A DNA stretch of 64,000 nucleotides from Desulfitobacterium sp050251735 (GCA_050251735.1 JBFWMF010000004.1:95775-159774); one strand, 5' to 3'; positions 1 through 8,848 are shown, numbered from the stretch's first letter. The notes: a model not told the origin generated them from the letters alone. Translations and numbers: made by a program.

Positions 1-328
1 AGGGTTTAATGTAGCCAGCCAAACGAGTAATAACTTCTTTCCAGTTTTCACTTTGGGCACTTTGTAATTCCATCCAATCAATGGTCAAGGCAAACTGAGG
101 TACGCTGGTGACGAGTAGCTCACCATTACGATCGATGATATCGCCACGATTCGAAGGAATCGAAACAAGCTTCATTATATTCCCTTGGGCCTTGCTTTCG
201 TAGTAGGAGGCTTCGGCGATCTGCAGACGCCATAGGTTAAAGCTGAGCAAAAGAAATACGAGAAATACTACGACGCCGAGGACCCAGAGACGGAGGGTGT
301 AGGGTTTGCGTTCTTGATCTTCTTCCAT
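1..328 (-). CDS. mrdA: Penicillin-binding protein 2, N-terminal part (runs off the window)
   Basis: About 109 N-terminal residues of an elongation-specific class B peptidoglycan transpeptidase; the start lies at 328 behind the ribosome site AAAGGAGGCGAG. Seen: a charged N-terminus (MEEDQERKPYTLR), one hydrophobic anchor at about residues 14-34, then the PBP2 pedestal motif with SNRGDIIDRNG at about residues 58-68. The catalytic SxxK domain lies outside the window. It would act at the outer face of the membrane with MreBCD/RodA to insert side-wall peptidoglycan. It normally follows mreD directly, but here a 1-kb repeat-filled gap intervenes. Family assignment is secure; orthology to mrdA rather than another class B PBP rests on the mre context. 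Confidence 0.88.
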   Translation of the reverse strand, partial: MEEDQERKPYTLRLWVLGVVVFLVFLLLSFNLWRLQIAEASYYESKAQGNIMKLVSIPSNRGDIIDRNGELLVTSVPQFALTIDWMELQSAQSENWKEVITRLAGYIKP

Positions 329-457
329 TTTCTCGCCTCCTTTTCCTTTGCGATAGAGTTTAGCTGGTGTTGTTGGCCTATTTGAGGTCTCTCTTGGTTT
401 TACTGTATATCTTCTGGGGGTTCTCCAGGATTTTATTTAAAAAGTCTTCTTGGGTTT

Positions 458-679
458 CTCCAGGATTTTGCTTGACGCGTTCACTCTGTAAGCTGCGCGC
501 ACCCGTTCTACCGCTCAAGCTCTTCGCTCCGTCGGGTTCCCCGCTAAATCGCCATCCTTGGCTCTCTAGCCGGTTGGAAACGTCCTGTTTCCAACCCGAC
601 TCCGCTGCGTGCTTTTCGCGAAGAACGGGTAGCTGCTCGCTTAGAAGCCGTTCTCTGCTGTCAATCAAAATCCTTGGGT
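458..679 (+). repeat. Structured repeat, copy 1
   Basis: Roughly 220-bp element. Ends: CCAGGATTTTG at 460-470 against CAAAATCCTTGG at 666-677 (imperfect terminal inverted repeats). Inner stem ACCCGTTCT at 501-509 pairs with AGAACGGGT at 622-630. Apical hairpin is a perfect 10-bp stem GGTTGGAAAC/GTTTCCAACC with a 5-nt loop at 572-596. The left end motif TTCTCCAGGATTTT is itself duplicated at 421-434 and 456-469. Copies 2 (12189-12408) and 3 (12573-12792, inverted) share the architecture with compensatory changes in the stems. Confidence 0.85.
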
Positions 680-959
680 AGTCTTATAAGGTTTTCAAGA
701 ATGTCTAGTTTGTCTAAGTCTTGTTTTAGCTTTTTATGCCTTGTGCAAGCTGATGCTGAACTATCTTTGTAGTTTTGCGACGCACTTTGCAGTCATACAA
801 AAGGCGATATCTGCAGAGCCATACTATAAGCTCATTCGCAGAGCTATCCCACAGCCTATACAACGAAGCCGTGTTATAGCCATTCTGCAAAGTCATCCTT
901 ACGCCCACATCTGCGAAGTGAGCTGCGATTACAGAAAGCGAGGTTTTTACGCGAGCAAC

Positions 960-1110
960 TAGAAAACTTGGACTAAACTGCACCCGAGACAGCAGGACGA
1001 GCAACAGGACGTTGCTCGCCGCCTATAGAGCCAAACAAGTGCGAAAAGCTCGCCCGCTTTTCGGGAAGGCGATTTAGGCCACGAAATCCGGACGAGGATT
1101 TCGGCCAAGC
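960..1110 (-). repeat. Degenerate copy 4 of the structured repeat
   Basis: This copy shares the apical hairpin design: CGAGCAAC, loop AGGAC, GTTGCTCG at 998-1018, the same loop as copy 3. The adjacent stem is changed in a compensatory way, GCCTA (1021-1025) with TAGGC (1075-1079). Two extra hairpins follow, CGAAAAGC/GCTTTTCG (1042-1063) and CGAAATCC/GGATTTCG (1082-1103). The outer ends are not recognisable, so the boundaries are approximate. Confidence 0.55.
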
Positions 1111-1349
1111 CGCATGCCACAAAGGATGACTTTACAGCGTAGGCTCACCCCAGCCGCTTGCAAGAGGCAGTTTGGCCCTTAGTTCGGTCTGCGAGCGTAG
1201 TTTCCGAGCGTCTGTAACGCAACTCGACTTGCACGTACATCTCGCCCAAGGAAATGCTTGGAAACGTCAATTTGCTCTCAGCGAATGCTTGCAAAAGACC
1301 CAAAAGCAAGGCAAATGGAAAGACAAAGCGTCACGCAGCGAAAGCCCCT

Positions 1350-1859
1350 CTATCGTTCATACTTCGGCCGATACTTAAGCCACCCTCGCGTAAACGAGCG
1401 ATGAATCCACGGATACGTTATAGGCACAAGAACCGCGTTATATAGTGAGACACCGAGGACCAAGCGTAGCGCATCGTCGAAAGCCCAACGGGCTCCTGCG
1501 AGGATATTTAGAAAGGCGATGACACCTTCTCCCACAAATGTAACCAAAAAAACTAAGAGGGCAATCAAGAAAAAGTTCTCCTTGTACCATCGCTGGGAGA
1601 GCCAACCGGTAAGCAAGGCGACCATCATTAAAGTTAACGCATACATACCAAAATGTCTGCCCAGATAAAAATCTGCTAGTATACCTGCTCCTAATCCCCA
1701 TAGAGCACCCGGCAACGTCCGATGATGCAGAGCCATATAAATGGCAAAGAGCAGCAATAGGTCCGGCTTAATCCCACCCCAGGACAAAAAATAGAAGACG
1801 GTTCCTGGCAGAATTAAGCTCAAAAGGAGCATAACGACAATGAGGATATTCCGCCGCAT
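1350..1859 (-). CDS. mreD: Rod-shape determining protein MreD
   Basis: Integral membrane protein of 169 residues with about five hydrophobic segments, the usual size and profile of MreD. It forms part of the cytoplasmic-membrane elongasome that links MreB filaments through MreC to peptidoglycan synthases. It starts 2 bp after the mreC stop and is clearly co-transcribed in mreB-mreC-mreD. Sequence identity within this family is low, so the call rests on position plus topology (signature-like GGIKPDLLLLFAIYMAL near residues 28-44). The downstream gene would normally be mrdA, but the reading continues into repeat DNA instead. Confidence 0.9.
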   Translation of the reverse strand: MRRNILIVVMLLLSLILPGTVFYFLSWGGIKPDLLLLFAIYMALHHRTLPGALWGLGAGILADFYLGRHFGMYALTLMMVALLTGWLSQRWYKENFFLIALLVFLVTFVGEGVIAFLNILAGARWAFDDALRLVLGVSLYNAVLVPITYPWIHRSFTRGWLKYRPKYER

Positions 1860-1861
1860 CG

Positions 1862-2728
1862 TTATTGCCCCCCTGTCTTTCTTACAATATAAACTTCCTC
1901 TAAAGAATCAAAATCCACAAAAGGCGAAATATAGGCTGTTTTCAACAGGCCGGAGCCATCCAATTGTATCTGTTCCACTTTACCCACGGGAATATCTTTG
2001 GGATATACTCCTCCCATACCGGAAGTCAACACTAAATCACCAACATTGACATTATCATCACGACGTAATAGCATCTGAAGATTACCTTCAACTTCTAGTC
2101 GGGTGGTTCGTTTATAGGTTCCTTCAACAATACCAAAGGTTGGGGATCCAGTACTTCCCCGCACCGAGGCACTGACTTGCCCTTCACTATCTGTGATCAA
2201 AAGGACCTCTGAGGTGGTCGGCGTCACGGAGACAATCTTGCCGACCAAGCCTAAAGCAACGATGACCGGATCATTCACAGCCACCCCGTCTTTAGACCCA
2301 CGGTTGATGTTCAAAGTTTGATACCATGCGGTAGGATTACGATTAATAATACTGGCACCGATCTTCGAATATTTATCTATGTTAGGGCTGTTGAACATCT
2401 GTTGATCTAGTTCATTATAGCGTAACCCGGCCAAAACCTGCTCTTTCAGCTTAAGATTATCCCCTGTCAGCTGCTCTACTGTGGCCTTTAATTCCTCATT
2501 TTCCCTTCGTATTTCATCAAAATTCCAAAAAACGCGAGTGTTCTCTTTGAAGCTGTTTCCCGCCTTCAGAATAACATTCTGAACTGGGCTGAGGACACGC
2601 TGCAATCCCCCACCGATTGGGTTAGGAAATTGACTTCCCAGTCCAGTTAAGCGAATACTCACAAGCACACCTAACACGAGGAAGAAAACGAGAACCATGA
2701 TTCCCGTTGCATTTACTCTTTTTCGCAC
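1862..2728 (-). CDS. mreC: Rod-shape determining protein MreC
   Basis: Bitopic membrane protein of 288 residues: short basic N-terminus (VRKRVNATG), one membrane span, a coiled-coil stretch at about residues 60-95 (RRENEELKATVEQLTGDN), then the beta-rich periplasmic-type domain including LINRNPTAWYQ-like and VLLITDSEGQVSA motifs. MreC scaffolds the elongation machinery outside the membrane. I chose the GTG at 2728 because GGAGG lies 8 bases upstream; a longer reading to 2776 would overlap mreB and lacks a good ribosome site. Second gene of the mreBCD operon. Confidence 0.93.
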   Translation of the reverse strand: MRKRVNATGIMVLVFFLVLGVLVSIRLTGLGSQFPNPIGGGLQRVLSPVQNVILKAGNSFKENTRVFWNFDEIRRENEELKATVEQLTGDNLKLKEQVLAGLRYNELDQQMFNSPNIDKYSKIGASIINRNPTAWYQTLNINRGSKDGVAVNDPVIVALGLVGKIVSVTPTTSEVLLITDSEGQVSASVRGSTGSPTFGIVEGTYKRTTRLEVEGNLQMLLRRDDNVNVGDLVLTSGMGGVYPKDIPVGKVEQIQLDGSGLLKTAYISPFVDFDSLEEVYIVRKTGGQ

Positions 2729-2753
2729 CAGGCCTTCCTCCCCGCCTTCAACT

Positions 2754-3770
2754 CTAGCTTTTTTGCAATGCAGCAATTCTACGGAAAATATCCTCGTTCT
2801 CTAAAACCTTTCCCGTCCCAAGGGCAACACAAGAAAGGGGGTCCTCCGCTATATGTACCGGCATCCCCGTTTCCTCCGCAAGGAGCTTGTCCAGATTACG
2901 CAGTAGGGATCCTCCTCCTGCCATCACAATGCCACGGTCCATAATATCTGCTGCCAATTCCGGAGGAGTCTTTTCTAGGCAGGACTTTACACCTTCAACG
3001 ATAGCCAACACAGGTTCCTGAAGAGCTTCTTGAATCTCTTCAGCCGTAATCTCTACGGTCTTCGGCAAGCCTGTCAGCAGATCCCTTCCACGGACTTGAT
3101 AGCGTTTATCTTTTTCAGCTTGATAAGCACAGCCGATTTCCATTTTGATATCCTCAGCCGTGCGATAACCCACCATTAAGTTATAACGACGTTTGATATG
3201 AGCTACAATGGCATCATCCATCTCATCACCGGCAACACGGATGGAACGGCTTGTAACGATCCCGCCCAAGGAAATGACTGCAACCTCCGTGGTCCCGCCA
3301 CCGATATCCACAATCATATTTCCCGTAGGCTCACTCACCGGAAGCCCTGCACCAATAGCAGCAGCCATAGGCTCTTCCATGATAATCGGATCCTTAGCAC
3401 CTGCCGCTAAGGCGGCTTCCTTAACTGCACGTTCTTCAACTGGGGTCACACCGGAAGGCACACAGATGACCACCCGTGGACGAGCAAAAGGAGATTCCGT
3501 GCCCAAGGCTCTGGAAATAAAATATTTCAGCATTTTCTGAGTTACATTAAAATCCGAAATAACGCCATCCTTTAAGGGGCGGATCGCCACAATATTGCCC
3601 GGGGTCCGACCGATCATTTCCTTCGCTTTATCTCCTACAGCCAAAGGTGTTTTCTTTTCTGTATCAATCGCAACCACAGAAGGCTCATTGCAAACAATTC
3701 CCTTGCCCTTCATATGGACCAGCGTGTTCGCAGTACCTAAATCAATTCCTAAATCCTTGCCAAAAAACAT
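2754..3770 (-). CDS. mreB: Rod-shape determining actin homologue MreB
   Basis: Actin-fold ATPase of 338 residues that polymerises under the membrane and directs cylindrical wall growth. Seen: N-terminal phosphate-1 motif DLGTANTLV, connect-1 and the phosphate-2 motif DIGGGTTEVAVISLGG near residue 155, and the adenosine motif MAGGGSLLRNLD near residue 283. Length matches MreB (about 335-345). The ATG at 3770 follows AAGGGGAA. First gene of the operon with mreC and mreD. Its 3' end runs a few bases past the possible longer mreC start, but not past the preferred one. Confidence 0.97.
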   Translation of the reverse strand: MFFGKDLGIDLGTANTLVHMKGKGIVCNEPSVVAIDTEKKTPLAVGDKAKEMIGRTPGNIVAIRPLKDGVISDFNVTQKMLKYFISRALGTESPFARPRVVICVPSGVTPVEERAVKEAALAAGAKDPIIMEEPMAAAIGAGLPVSEPTGNMIVDIGGGTTEVAVISLGGIVTSRSIRVAGDEMDDAIVAHIKRRYNLMVGYRTAEDIKMEIGCAYQAEKDKRYQVRGRDLLTGLPKTVEITAEEIQEALQEPVLAIVEGVKSCLEKTPPELAADIMDRGIVMAGGGSLLRNLDKLLAEETGMPVHIAEDPLSCVALGTGKVLENEDIFRRIAALQKS

Positions 3771-3894
3771 TGGATATTCCCCTTCCGTTTTTACGATATC
3801 TATGTCCTAGGAAATAATACGAAATCCATAAGTTCTTTCAGGGGCTTACCCCTTAGCCGAAATCTGCTACTTGTCCGAGGGTTAGGTCCTTCCC

Positions 3895-4578
3895 CTATAA
3901 TATCCCTCGTTCTTTCAAGCTTATGTACCGATTATCTCCAATAATTACGTGATCAAGGACTTCTATGCCCAAAATTTGTCCGCCATCGGATAACCGCCGG
4001 GTCACATCAAGGTCTTCTCGACTGGGTGATGGATCACCGCTGGGATGGTTATGCAAAAGAATAATCGCATTGGAATTACGCCGAATAGCTTCTTTGAAGC
4101 ACTCCCGAGGATGTACCAGGGAAGAATTTAGAGACCCCACTGAAATGGAGCTAATTCCCAAAACATGATTCTTGGTGGATAGACTAACCACTCGAAAATG
4201 CTCTCGATCCAGATAGCGCATTTCTTCCATGACCAGATGCGCGATATCTTGAGGAGAATTGATAACGGGCCGAACCAGAGGGTCGGAGGAAACCGAACGC
4301 CGTCCCAGCTCCAAGGCCGCTTTGAGCTCGGCTGCTTTAGCATTTCCCATACCATGCAGCTGGGTCAATTCATGAACTGTCAAGCGAGCCAACCCAGATA
4401 ATCCTCCGGCTTGAGTCAATAGCCGTTCAGCAAAATCTAAGACATTCTCTCCCTTTAGGCCGGTCCTCAGCAAAATTGCTAAAATCTCACGGTTAGAGAG
4501 AGCCTCCGGACCACATTGAAACAAGCGTTCACGAGGTAGCAATTCCTCAGGAAGATCCTTCAACCGACGATAATCCAT
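3895..4578 (-). CDS. radC: RadC/JAB-domain protein
   Basis: Protein of 227 residues. The N-terminal helix-hairpin-helix region (LTVHELTQLHGMGNAKAAELKAALELGRR) is followed by the MPN/JAB metal-binding motif HNHPSGDPSPSREDLD at about residues 174-189, preceded by the catalytic-type Glu in the strand before it. Despite the name, a DNA-repair role is unproven; the JAB fold suggests a Zn-dependent hydrolase or deaminase-like function. The start overlaps the end of maf by 32 bases, so the two are translationally linked. Typical neighbour of mreB and maf in Firmicutes. Confidence 0.93.
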   Translation of the reverse strand: MDYRRLKDLPEELLPRERLFQCGPEALSNREILAILLRTGLKGENVLDFAERLLTQAGGLSGLARLTVHELTQLHGMGNAKAAELKAALELGRRSVSSDPLVRPVINSPQDIAHLVMEEMRYLDREHFRVVSLSTKNHVLGISSISVGSLNSSLVHPRECFKEAIRRNSNAIILLHNHPSGDPSPSREDLDVTRRLSDGGQILGIEVLDHVIIGDNRYISLKERGIL

Positions 4579-5185
4579 CCTTCACCTCATGTAGGGCGAT
4601 ATCTTCATGCTCAATCCCCCACACGCTGAGTCTTGCCTTGACATATTCCATAGGTAAACCAATCACATTGCTTAAGGATCCCCGATAATAATCCACGAAA
4701 AGAGCGCCAAGACCTTGGATACCATATGCACCCGCTTTGTCCATAGGCTCCCCTGAGTCAATATATTCCAAGATCTCCTGATGAGTCAGAGAACGAAAAA
4801 AGACCGCTGTCCTTACCGCACCATGCTCTTGGCGGCCTGCCCCATTAATGAGTGCCACCCCGGTGTACACTTCATGTTCTCGTCCACTTAAAGCAGTGAG
4901 CATTTCCTCTGCTTCCTTTTCATCCTTAGGCTTGCCTAGAATTCGGCCTCCTAAAGCGACAATCGTATCGGCTCCGAGAACTACATCCTCGCGACTTCCA
5001 CCTATATCTAACCAATTCTTCAATCCTGCCTGAGCTTTGCGCAAAGCCAGTTGTTTTACAGCTGAATCAGGGGAAATACCTTGGGATAGCTCTTCAGAAA
5101 CATCTGCAGCCACCCGAGTAAAGGAAAATCCCCCTTCTTTCAGGAGCATCCCTCGACGCGGAGAAGCTGAAGCCAGTACGAGCAT
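4547..5185 (-). CDS. maf: Maf-type nucleoside triphosphate pyrophosphatase
   Basis: House-cleaning nucleotide pyrophosphatase (212 residues) that hydrolyses dTTP/UTP and modified pyrimidine nucleotides; family members also affect septum formation. Seen: N-terminal LVLASASPRRGMLL, central GADTIVALGGRILGKPKD, and SGEPMDKAGAYGIQGLGALFV, all Maf signatures with the conserved Asp, Lys and Arg residues. I moved the start to the ATG at 5185, preceded by AGGAAGTGG; an upstream extension to 5224 would overlap the next gene. It lies 1 bp from the small membrane protein upstream and overlaps radC downstream. Confidence 0.94.
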   Translation of the reverse strand: MLVLASASPRRGMLLKEGGFSFTRVAADVSEELSQGISPDSAVKQLALRKAQAGLKNWLDIGGSREDVVLGADTIVALGGRILGKPKDEKEAEEMLTALSGREHEVYTGVALINGAGRQEHGAVRTAVFFRSLTHQEILEYIDSGEPMDKAGAYGIQGLGALFVDYYRGSLSNVIGLPMEYVKARLSVWGIEHEDIALHEVKDGLSSVEGSS

Positions 5186-5186
5186 T

Positions 5187-5450
5187 TTACCACTTCCTAG
5201 CCAGATAATAACCACCGAGAGCACCTAATATGGTTGCAATAGTGATGTTTAAACGGAAGCCAAAGGAGAAAGACATAAAAAAGAAGTCCAGATAGGTATG
5301 AGAAGGAAAATCGATAACCGCCGGGCGCAAAAAAGGTGCTAAAAAGCTAAATTTCTCCAGCCCATAACCCATTAAAGTGCCTATAGCAGCTCCTGACAGA
5401 ATAAGGAGAACCGTGCGACCCATCCCCGAATTATTTCGCCCTGCCGGCAT
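5187..5450 (-). CDS. Small DUF4321-type membrane protein
   Basis: Hydrophobic protein of 87 residues with predicted spans near residues 10-30 and 62-84 (LNITIATILGALGGYYLARKW). It resembles the DUF4321 proteins found beside maf in clostridia; no function is established. The ATG at 5450 lies 7 bases after AAGGGGG and is preferred over an in-frame upstream start at 5471. Spacing to maf is 1 bp, so it is the first gene of the maf-radC transcript. Confidence 0.75.
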   Translation of the reverse strand: MPAGRNNSGMGRTVLLILSGAAIGTLMGYGLEKFSFLAPFLRPAVIDFPSHTYLDFFFMSFSFGFRLNITIATILGALGGYYLARKW

Positions 5451-5622
5451 ATTCTTCCCCCTTTCAACCATAGAAATGTAGCCAGGGCATGTTGCTCCTG
5501 GCTAATTTTTCGACACTTTTTAGTTTAGCACCTCCATAACTAATTCGCAAGAGGCCCTTCGTCGTAAAACTATAAACTTACTATTAATTTCATCCATGAT
5601 AAGCTTTACAAAATCACATCTG

Positions 5623-7038
5623 CTACATGAGGCTCCCCTTAAGCAACTCCGAGCCACTGATTCCCGGTTTTGTCATTTCAAAGGGATTCAAAATCACTTC
5701 CAGTTCTTCAGCAGTTAGCACCCCTTTTTCGAGAACAATTTCCCGCACAGGACGACCTGTAATAATCGCCTCTTTGGCAATTCGTGATGCTACTTCATAG
5801 CCCACATGAGGATTGATTGCTGTCACCACGCCCACGCTATTTTCTACTAGGTTACGACAGCGTTCCACATTGGCAACTATACCGACCACACAACGCTCCT
5901 TAAAGACTTTGATGACATTTCGCAGTATATCTAAGGATTGGAGCAGATTAAAGACCACCACCGGCTCCATCACATTCAGTTCCAGCTGTCCCGCCCCACA
6001 GGCTAAGGCAATAGTAAAATCATTGCCCTGCACCTGGAAGGCAACCTGATTGACCACTTCAGCCATCACCGGATTAACTTTTCCTGGCATAATAGAAGAG
6101 CCAGGCTGCATGGCCGGTAGGGTAATTTCCCCAAAGCCCGTTCTTGGTCCGGAAGCCATCAGCCTTAGATCATTAGCGATTTTGGAAAGGTTAACGGCCA
6201 AAGTCTTTAGAGCTCCCGATACCTCCAAAAAGGCATCCGTGTTCTGGGTGGCATCGACTAAATTTTCCGCTCTGCGGAGCGGCAAACCTGTGATTTCTCT
6301 CAAAAGATCAGAAACCTTCTCAATATACACCGGGTCAGCATTCAAACCGGTTCCTACAGCCGTTGCTCCCATATTGACGATCAACAAGGATTGAGAAGCC
6401 CCCTCGATGCGCCGAATATCTCGCCCCAACATTTGCGCATAGGCCGCAAACTCCTGACCTAAACGTATGGGGACCGCGTCTTGAAGGTGAGTTCTTCCCA
6501 TCTTAATGACTCCATCAAACTCTTGAGCCTTGCTCATCAAGGCGGCCTGCAATTCCTTGAGGGCCATGAGCAAATCGTCAGCCACATTTAAACAAGCGAT
6601 GCGAATAGCTGTAGGAAAAACATCGTTTGTGCTTTGGGCCATATTTACATGGACGTTTGGATGCACACGTGAATAATCTCCTTTTGTTCCACCAAGAATC
6701 TCAATGGCCCGATTGGCGATGACCTCATTAGTATTCATATTATAGGAGGTTCCTGCCCCCCCTTGGATAACATCCACCACGAAATAATCATCGAACCTTC
6801 CTTCTGCAACCTCCAGAGCAGCACTGACTACTGCCGCTCCGACGTCACGGGACATTGAGCCAATCTCCATGTTTGCCCTTGCGGCTGCAGCTTTAACTAA
6901 TCCTAAAGCACGTATGAGTTCATGATGTGGACGATATCCCGTGATCGGGAAATTCTCTCTAGCCCTCAGGGTTTGAATGCCATAATAGACGTTATCTGGT
7001 ACATCTATCATGCCGAGTAGATCCTTTTCTTTACGCAT
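5623..7038 (-). CDS. aspA: Aspartate ammonia-lyase (aspartase)
   Basis: Fumarase/aspartase superfamily homotetramer, 471 residues, converting L-aspartate to fumarate and ammonia in the cytosol. Seen: N-terminal DLLGMIDVPDNVYYGIQTLR and the aspartase-like NFPITG, AQSTNDVFPTAIR, GRTHLQDAVP, and the superfamily signature GSSIMPGKVNP at about residues 317-327 with the catalytic-loop serine. The YYGIQTLRA start favours aspartase over class II fumarase. Monocistronic, downstream of rex. With the [4Fe-4S] fumarase encoded at 49.2-50.7 kb it could feed fumarate metabolism. Confidence 0.9.
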   Translation of the reverse strand: MRKEKDLLGMIDVPDNVYYGIQTLRARENFPITGYRPHHELIRALGLVKAAAARANMEIGSMSRDVGAAVVSAALEVAEGRFDDYFVVDVIQGGAGTSYNMNTNEVIANRAIEILGGTKGDYSRVHPNVHVNMAQSTNDVFPTAIRIACLNVADDLLMALKELQAALMSKAQEFDGVIKMGRTHLQDAVPIRLGQEFAAYAQMLGRDIRRIEGASQSLLIVNMGATAVGTGLNADPVYIEKVSDLLREITGLPLRRAENLVDATQNTDAFLEVSGALKTLAVNLSKIANDLRLMASGPRTGFGEITLPAMQPGSSIMPGKVNPVMAEVVNQVAFQVQGNDFTIALACGAGQLELNVMEPVVVFNLLQSLDILRNVIKVFKERCVVGIVANVERCRNLVENSVGVVTAINPHVGYEVASRIAKEAIITGRPVREIVLEKGVLTAEELEVILNPFEMTKPGISGSELLKGSLM

Positions 7039-7132
7039 AATGAATCCTCATCATTCTATATACTTCCTTTTTGCATACAAAGTGATTTTGCTTCCTCTTA
7101 GTCATCCACAATATCCTAGGATGCAAAAAAGC

Positions 7133-7150
7133 AAGACAATAGTTTGTCTT
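7133..7150 (-). terminator. Terminator after rex
   Basis: Stem AAGACAA/TTGTCTT, followed on the minus strand by GCTTTTTTGC. It lies about 33 bases past the rex stop. Confidence 0.6.
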
Positions 7151-7182
7151 ACTTTTCTTCAAATCTCTGCTTTTTATACTGT

Positions 7183-7815
7183 TTATAAACGATGGGCGCC
7201 CACATTAAAGGTTAATACTTCGAGATTAACAGCTAAGTCCACATTTCTAAGCTCGACTTCTGGGGGAACATTTAACACTACAGGTGCAAAATTGAGAATC
7301 GCCTGCACTCCGGCGCGGACGAGTTTATCCGCGATCTCTTGAGCAGCGGCAGAAGGCACAGCGATGATGCCAATTTGCGTCTTGTTATTCTTTGCAACTT
7401 CTTCGATATTATCAATGCACATGACTTCGACACCATGATATTTAAGCCCAATCTTCATAGGATCATTATCATAGATACTGGTGATAATAAATCCACGCTC
7501 ACGGAAACCTTTGTATGTAGTCAGGGCTAAACCTAAGTTACCCATACCCACGAGACAAACGCTCCAATCCTGGCTTAAGCCAAGGATTTTCAGAATATGG
7601 CGATGCAAATCTTTTACATTATAGCCCACACCACGAGTTCCAAATTCACCAAAGTATGCTAAATCCTTACGCACTTGAGCTGGACTTACGCCAACACCTT
7701 CAGCAATTTCACCTGATGATATTGTGACAATCCCCTTGCGATCTACATCTGTTAAATGTCTTGAATAAACAGAAAGACGAATAATTGTAGCTTCTGGGAT
7801 TTTAAGTGTTTTCAT
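7183..7815 (-). CDS. rex: Redox-sensing transcriptional repressor Rex
   Basis: NADH/NAD+-responsive repressor of 210 residues. An N-terminal winged helix (about residues 1-80, IPEATIIRLSVYSRHLTD, ISSGEIAEGVGVSPAQVRKDLAYFGEFG) is followed by a Rossmann domain with GMGNLGLAL at about residues 90-98. Known Rex proteins leave DNA when NADH rises and control fermentation and anaerobic respiration genes. Length and motifs are textbook. The gene stands alone with its own terminator. I found no convincing TTGTTAA-N4-TTAACAA site in nearby promoters. Confidence 0.96.
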   Translation of the reverse strand: MKTLKIPEATIIRLSVYSRHLTDVDRKGIVTISSGEIAEGVGVSPAQVRKDLAYFGEFGTRGVGYNVKDLHRHILKILGLSQDWSVCLVGMGNLGLALTTYKGFRERGFIITSIYDNDPMKIGLKYHGVEVMCIDNIEEVAKNNKTQIGIIAVPSAAAQEIADKLVRAGVQAILNFAPVVLNVPPEVELRNVDLAVNLEVLTFNVGAHRL

Positions 7816-7931
7816 TAATGTAACCCCCCCGTTTCTTATTTCTTGAAAGCAAGTTCATTATATCACTAAGTTCGTAGGTAAACAAATTTTAACAATGCTA
7901 ATTTCAAATAATTCGCATCAAATAATTTTAT

Positions 7932-8612
7932 TTAACTTTTTAGAACTTCAATGGCACTCAGGTATTCTCCATAAAGGCGCAAGGACATAATCTTTCTCAT
8001 ATCGATTGGCAGTGTCCTCTCCGCCTTGATCATCGATAGGGATGCTTCATGCAAATTCGTCAACCCATGCGAAGTAGTCAGTATCAAATTCTCAAATTGC
8101 GGAAGGCTGCTTTCCCGGGTAGCATACGGTGTATTTAGGTAGATATTGACACCCTTTAAAATCTCAGCCGTCTGCTTTGCTCCAGTGCCCCGAATCTGAA
8201 AGGCACGTTCGGGATTGATCAATAGTTTTGGAACAGTAACCATTCCACCCTCTTTCAGCAATTCTTGAATCGCAAGCAATTCATCCTTCGCATAAGCAAA
8301 GCCTATTGCTACGACAAAAGGATCTTTAGAGATAACCTGGGCATCCCACCCTAATTGTTGTAGTCGTTCCTTTTCCTGGTTAGCATTTTGTTCAGAATTG
8401 AATACTCCCATCTGACAAGTCCAGAATTCAATTTTATCCAAAGTCAAAAGGAATTCTTCTCGTTCTGAAGTGCTAGGTGAGGTTGAATGTGTGTCCTTGG
8501 GTTGTGTGACTAACTTAACATAAGTATAACCAAAATAACAAGTCATCCATACAAACAAGATAATAGCAAAAACCACGAAAAACTTAATAATCCAACGATT
8601 ACATTTATTCAT
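7932..8612 (-). CDS. Membrane-anchored SPOR-domain protein
   Basis: Protein of 226 residues with one N-terminal membrane span (about residues 8-30, IIKFFVVFAIILFVWMTCYFGYTYV) and an external region. Residues about 62-115 (FWTCQMGVFNSEQNANQEKERLQQLGWDAQVI...) have the beta-alpha-beta look of a SPOR peptidoglycan-binding domain. The C-terminal 100 residues are not recognised. Such proteins bind denuded glycan at septa or in sporulation. The SPOR call is from sequence pattern; the specific role is unknown. Confidence 0.7.
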   Translation of the reverse strand: MNKCNRWIIKFFVVFAIILFVWMTCYFGYTYVKLVTQPKDTHSTSPSTSEREEFLLTLDKIEFWTCQMGVFNSEQNANQEKERLQQLGWDAQVISKDPFVVAIGFAYAKDELLAIQELLKEGGMVTVPKLLINPERAFQIRGTGAKQTAEILKGVNIYLNTPYATRESSLPQFENLILTTSHGLTNLHEASLSMIKAERTLPIDMRKIMSLRLYGEYLSAIEVLKS

Positions 8613-8784
8613 ACTATCACCCTCTCATTTTACTGTCAACTTCTTCCTAATCCAAAATCGCGATTAAAGTCATATTTAACAAAACTTTCACATTTCGGAC
8701 AACCTGAAGCTAATATCAATTTATGTGCTAGGTAAGCCGTTCATGTCATTAAATAAAATGAGTGGAGCCGCCATACAAATGAGA

Positions 8785-8808
8785 AAAGGAACCGAAAACG
8801 GTTCCTTT
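8785..8808 (-). terminator. Hairpin terminator after the pit operon
   Basis: Perfect 9-bp stem AAAGGAACC/GGTTCCTTT with a 6-base loop, followed on the minus strand by TTCTC. It sits 40 bases past the phosphate transporter stop. Confidence 0.7.
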
Positions 8809-8848
8809 CAGTGAGCTTAAAAAGCATCTTATACTCTTATTGCGTTTC

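Larger units (their letters stand above)
329..1349. other. 1-kb repeat-filled gap between mreD and mrdA
   Basis: No believable gene is present. Positions 458-679 hold one intact copy of a structured repeat. Positions 960-1110 hold a degenerate copy rich in hairpins, and the rest (about 690-960 and 1110-1349) is palindrome-rich DNA with no match I recognise. Open frames here follow the repeat and are not conserved between its copies. The gap separates two genes that are usually adjacent in one operon. Confidence 0.75.

Noticed and set aside
367..681. Open frames of 96-104 residues on both strands inside structured repeat copy 1 (also 12090-12374 and 12247-12495)
   Set aside because: They follow the folded repeat, lack ribosome sites, and are broken or shifted between copies; similar products in databases are likely translations of the repeat.
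741..1004. Open frames on both strands between the two repeat copies
   Set aside because: Overlapping frames on opposite strands in palindrome-rich DNA with no homology I recognise.
5623..7038. Annotation as class II fumarase
   Set aside because: The N-terminal YYGIQTLRA segment fits aspartase better, and a class I fumarase is present in the window.
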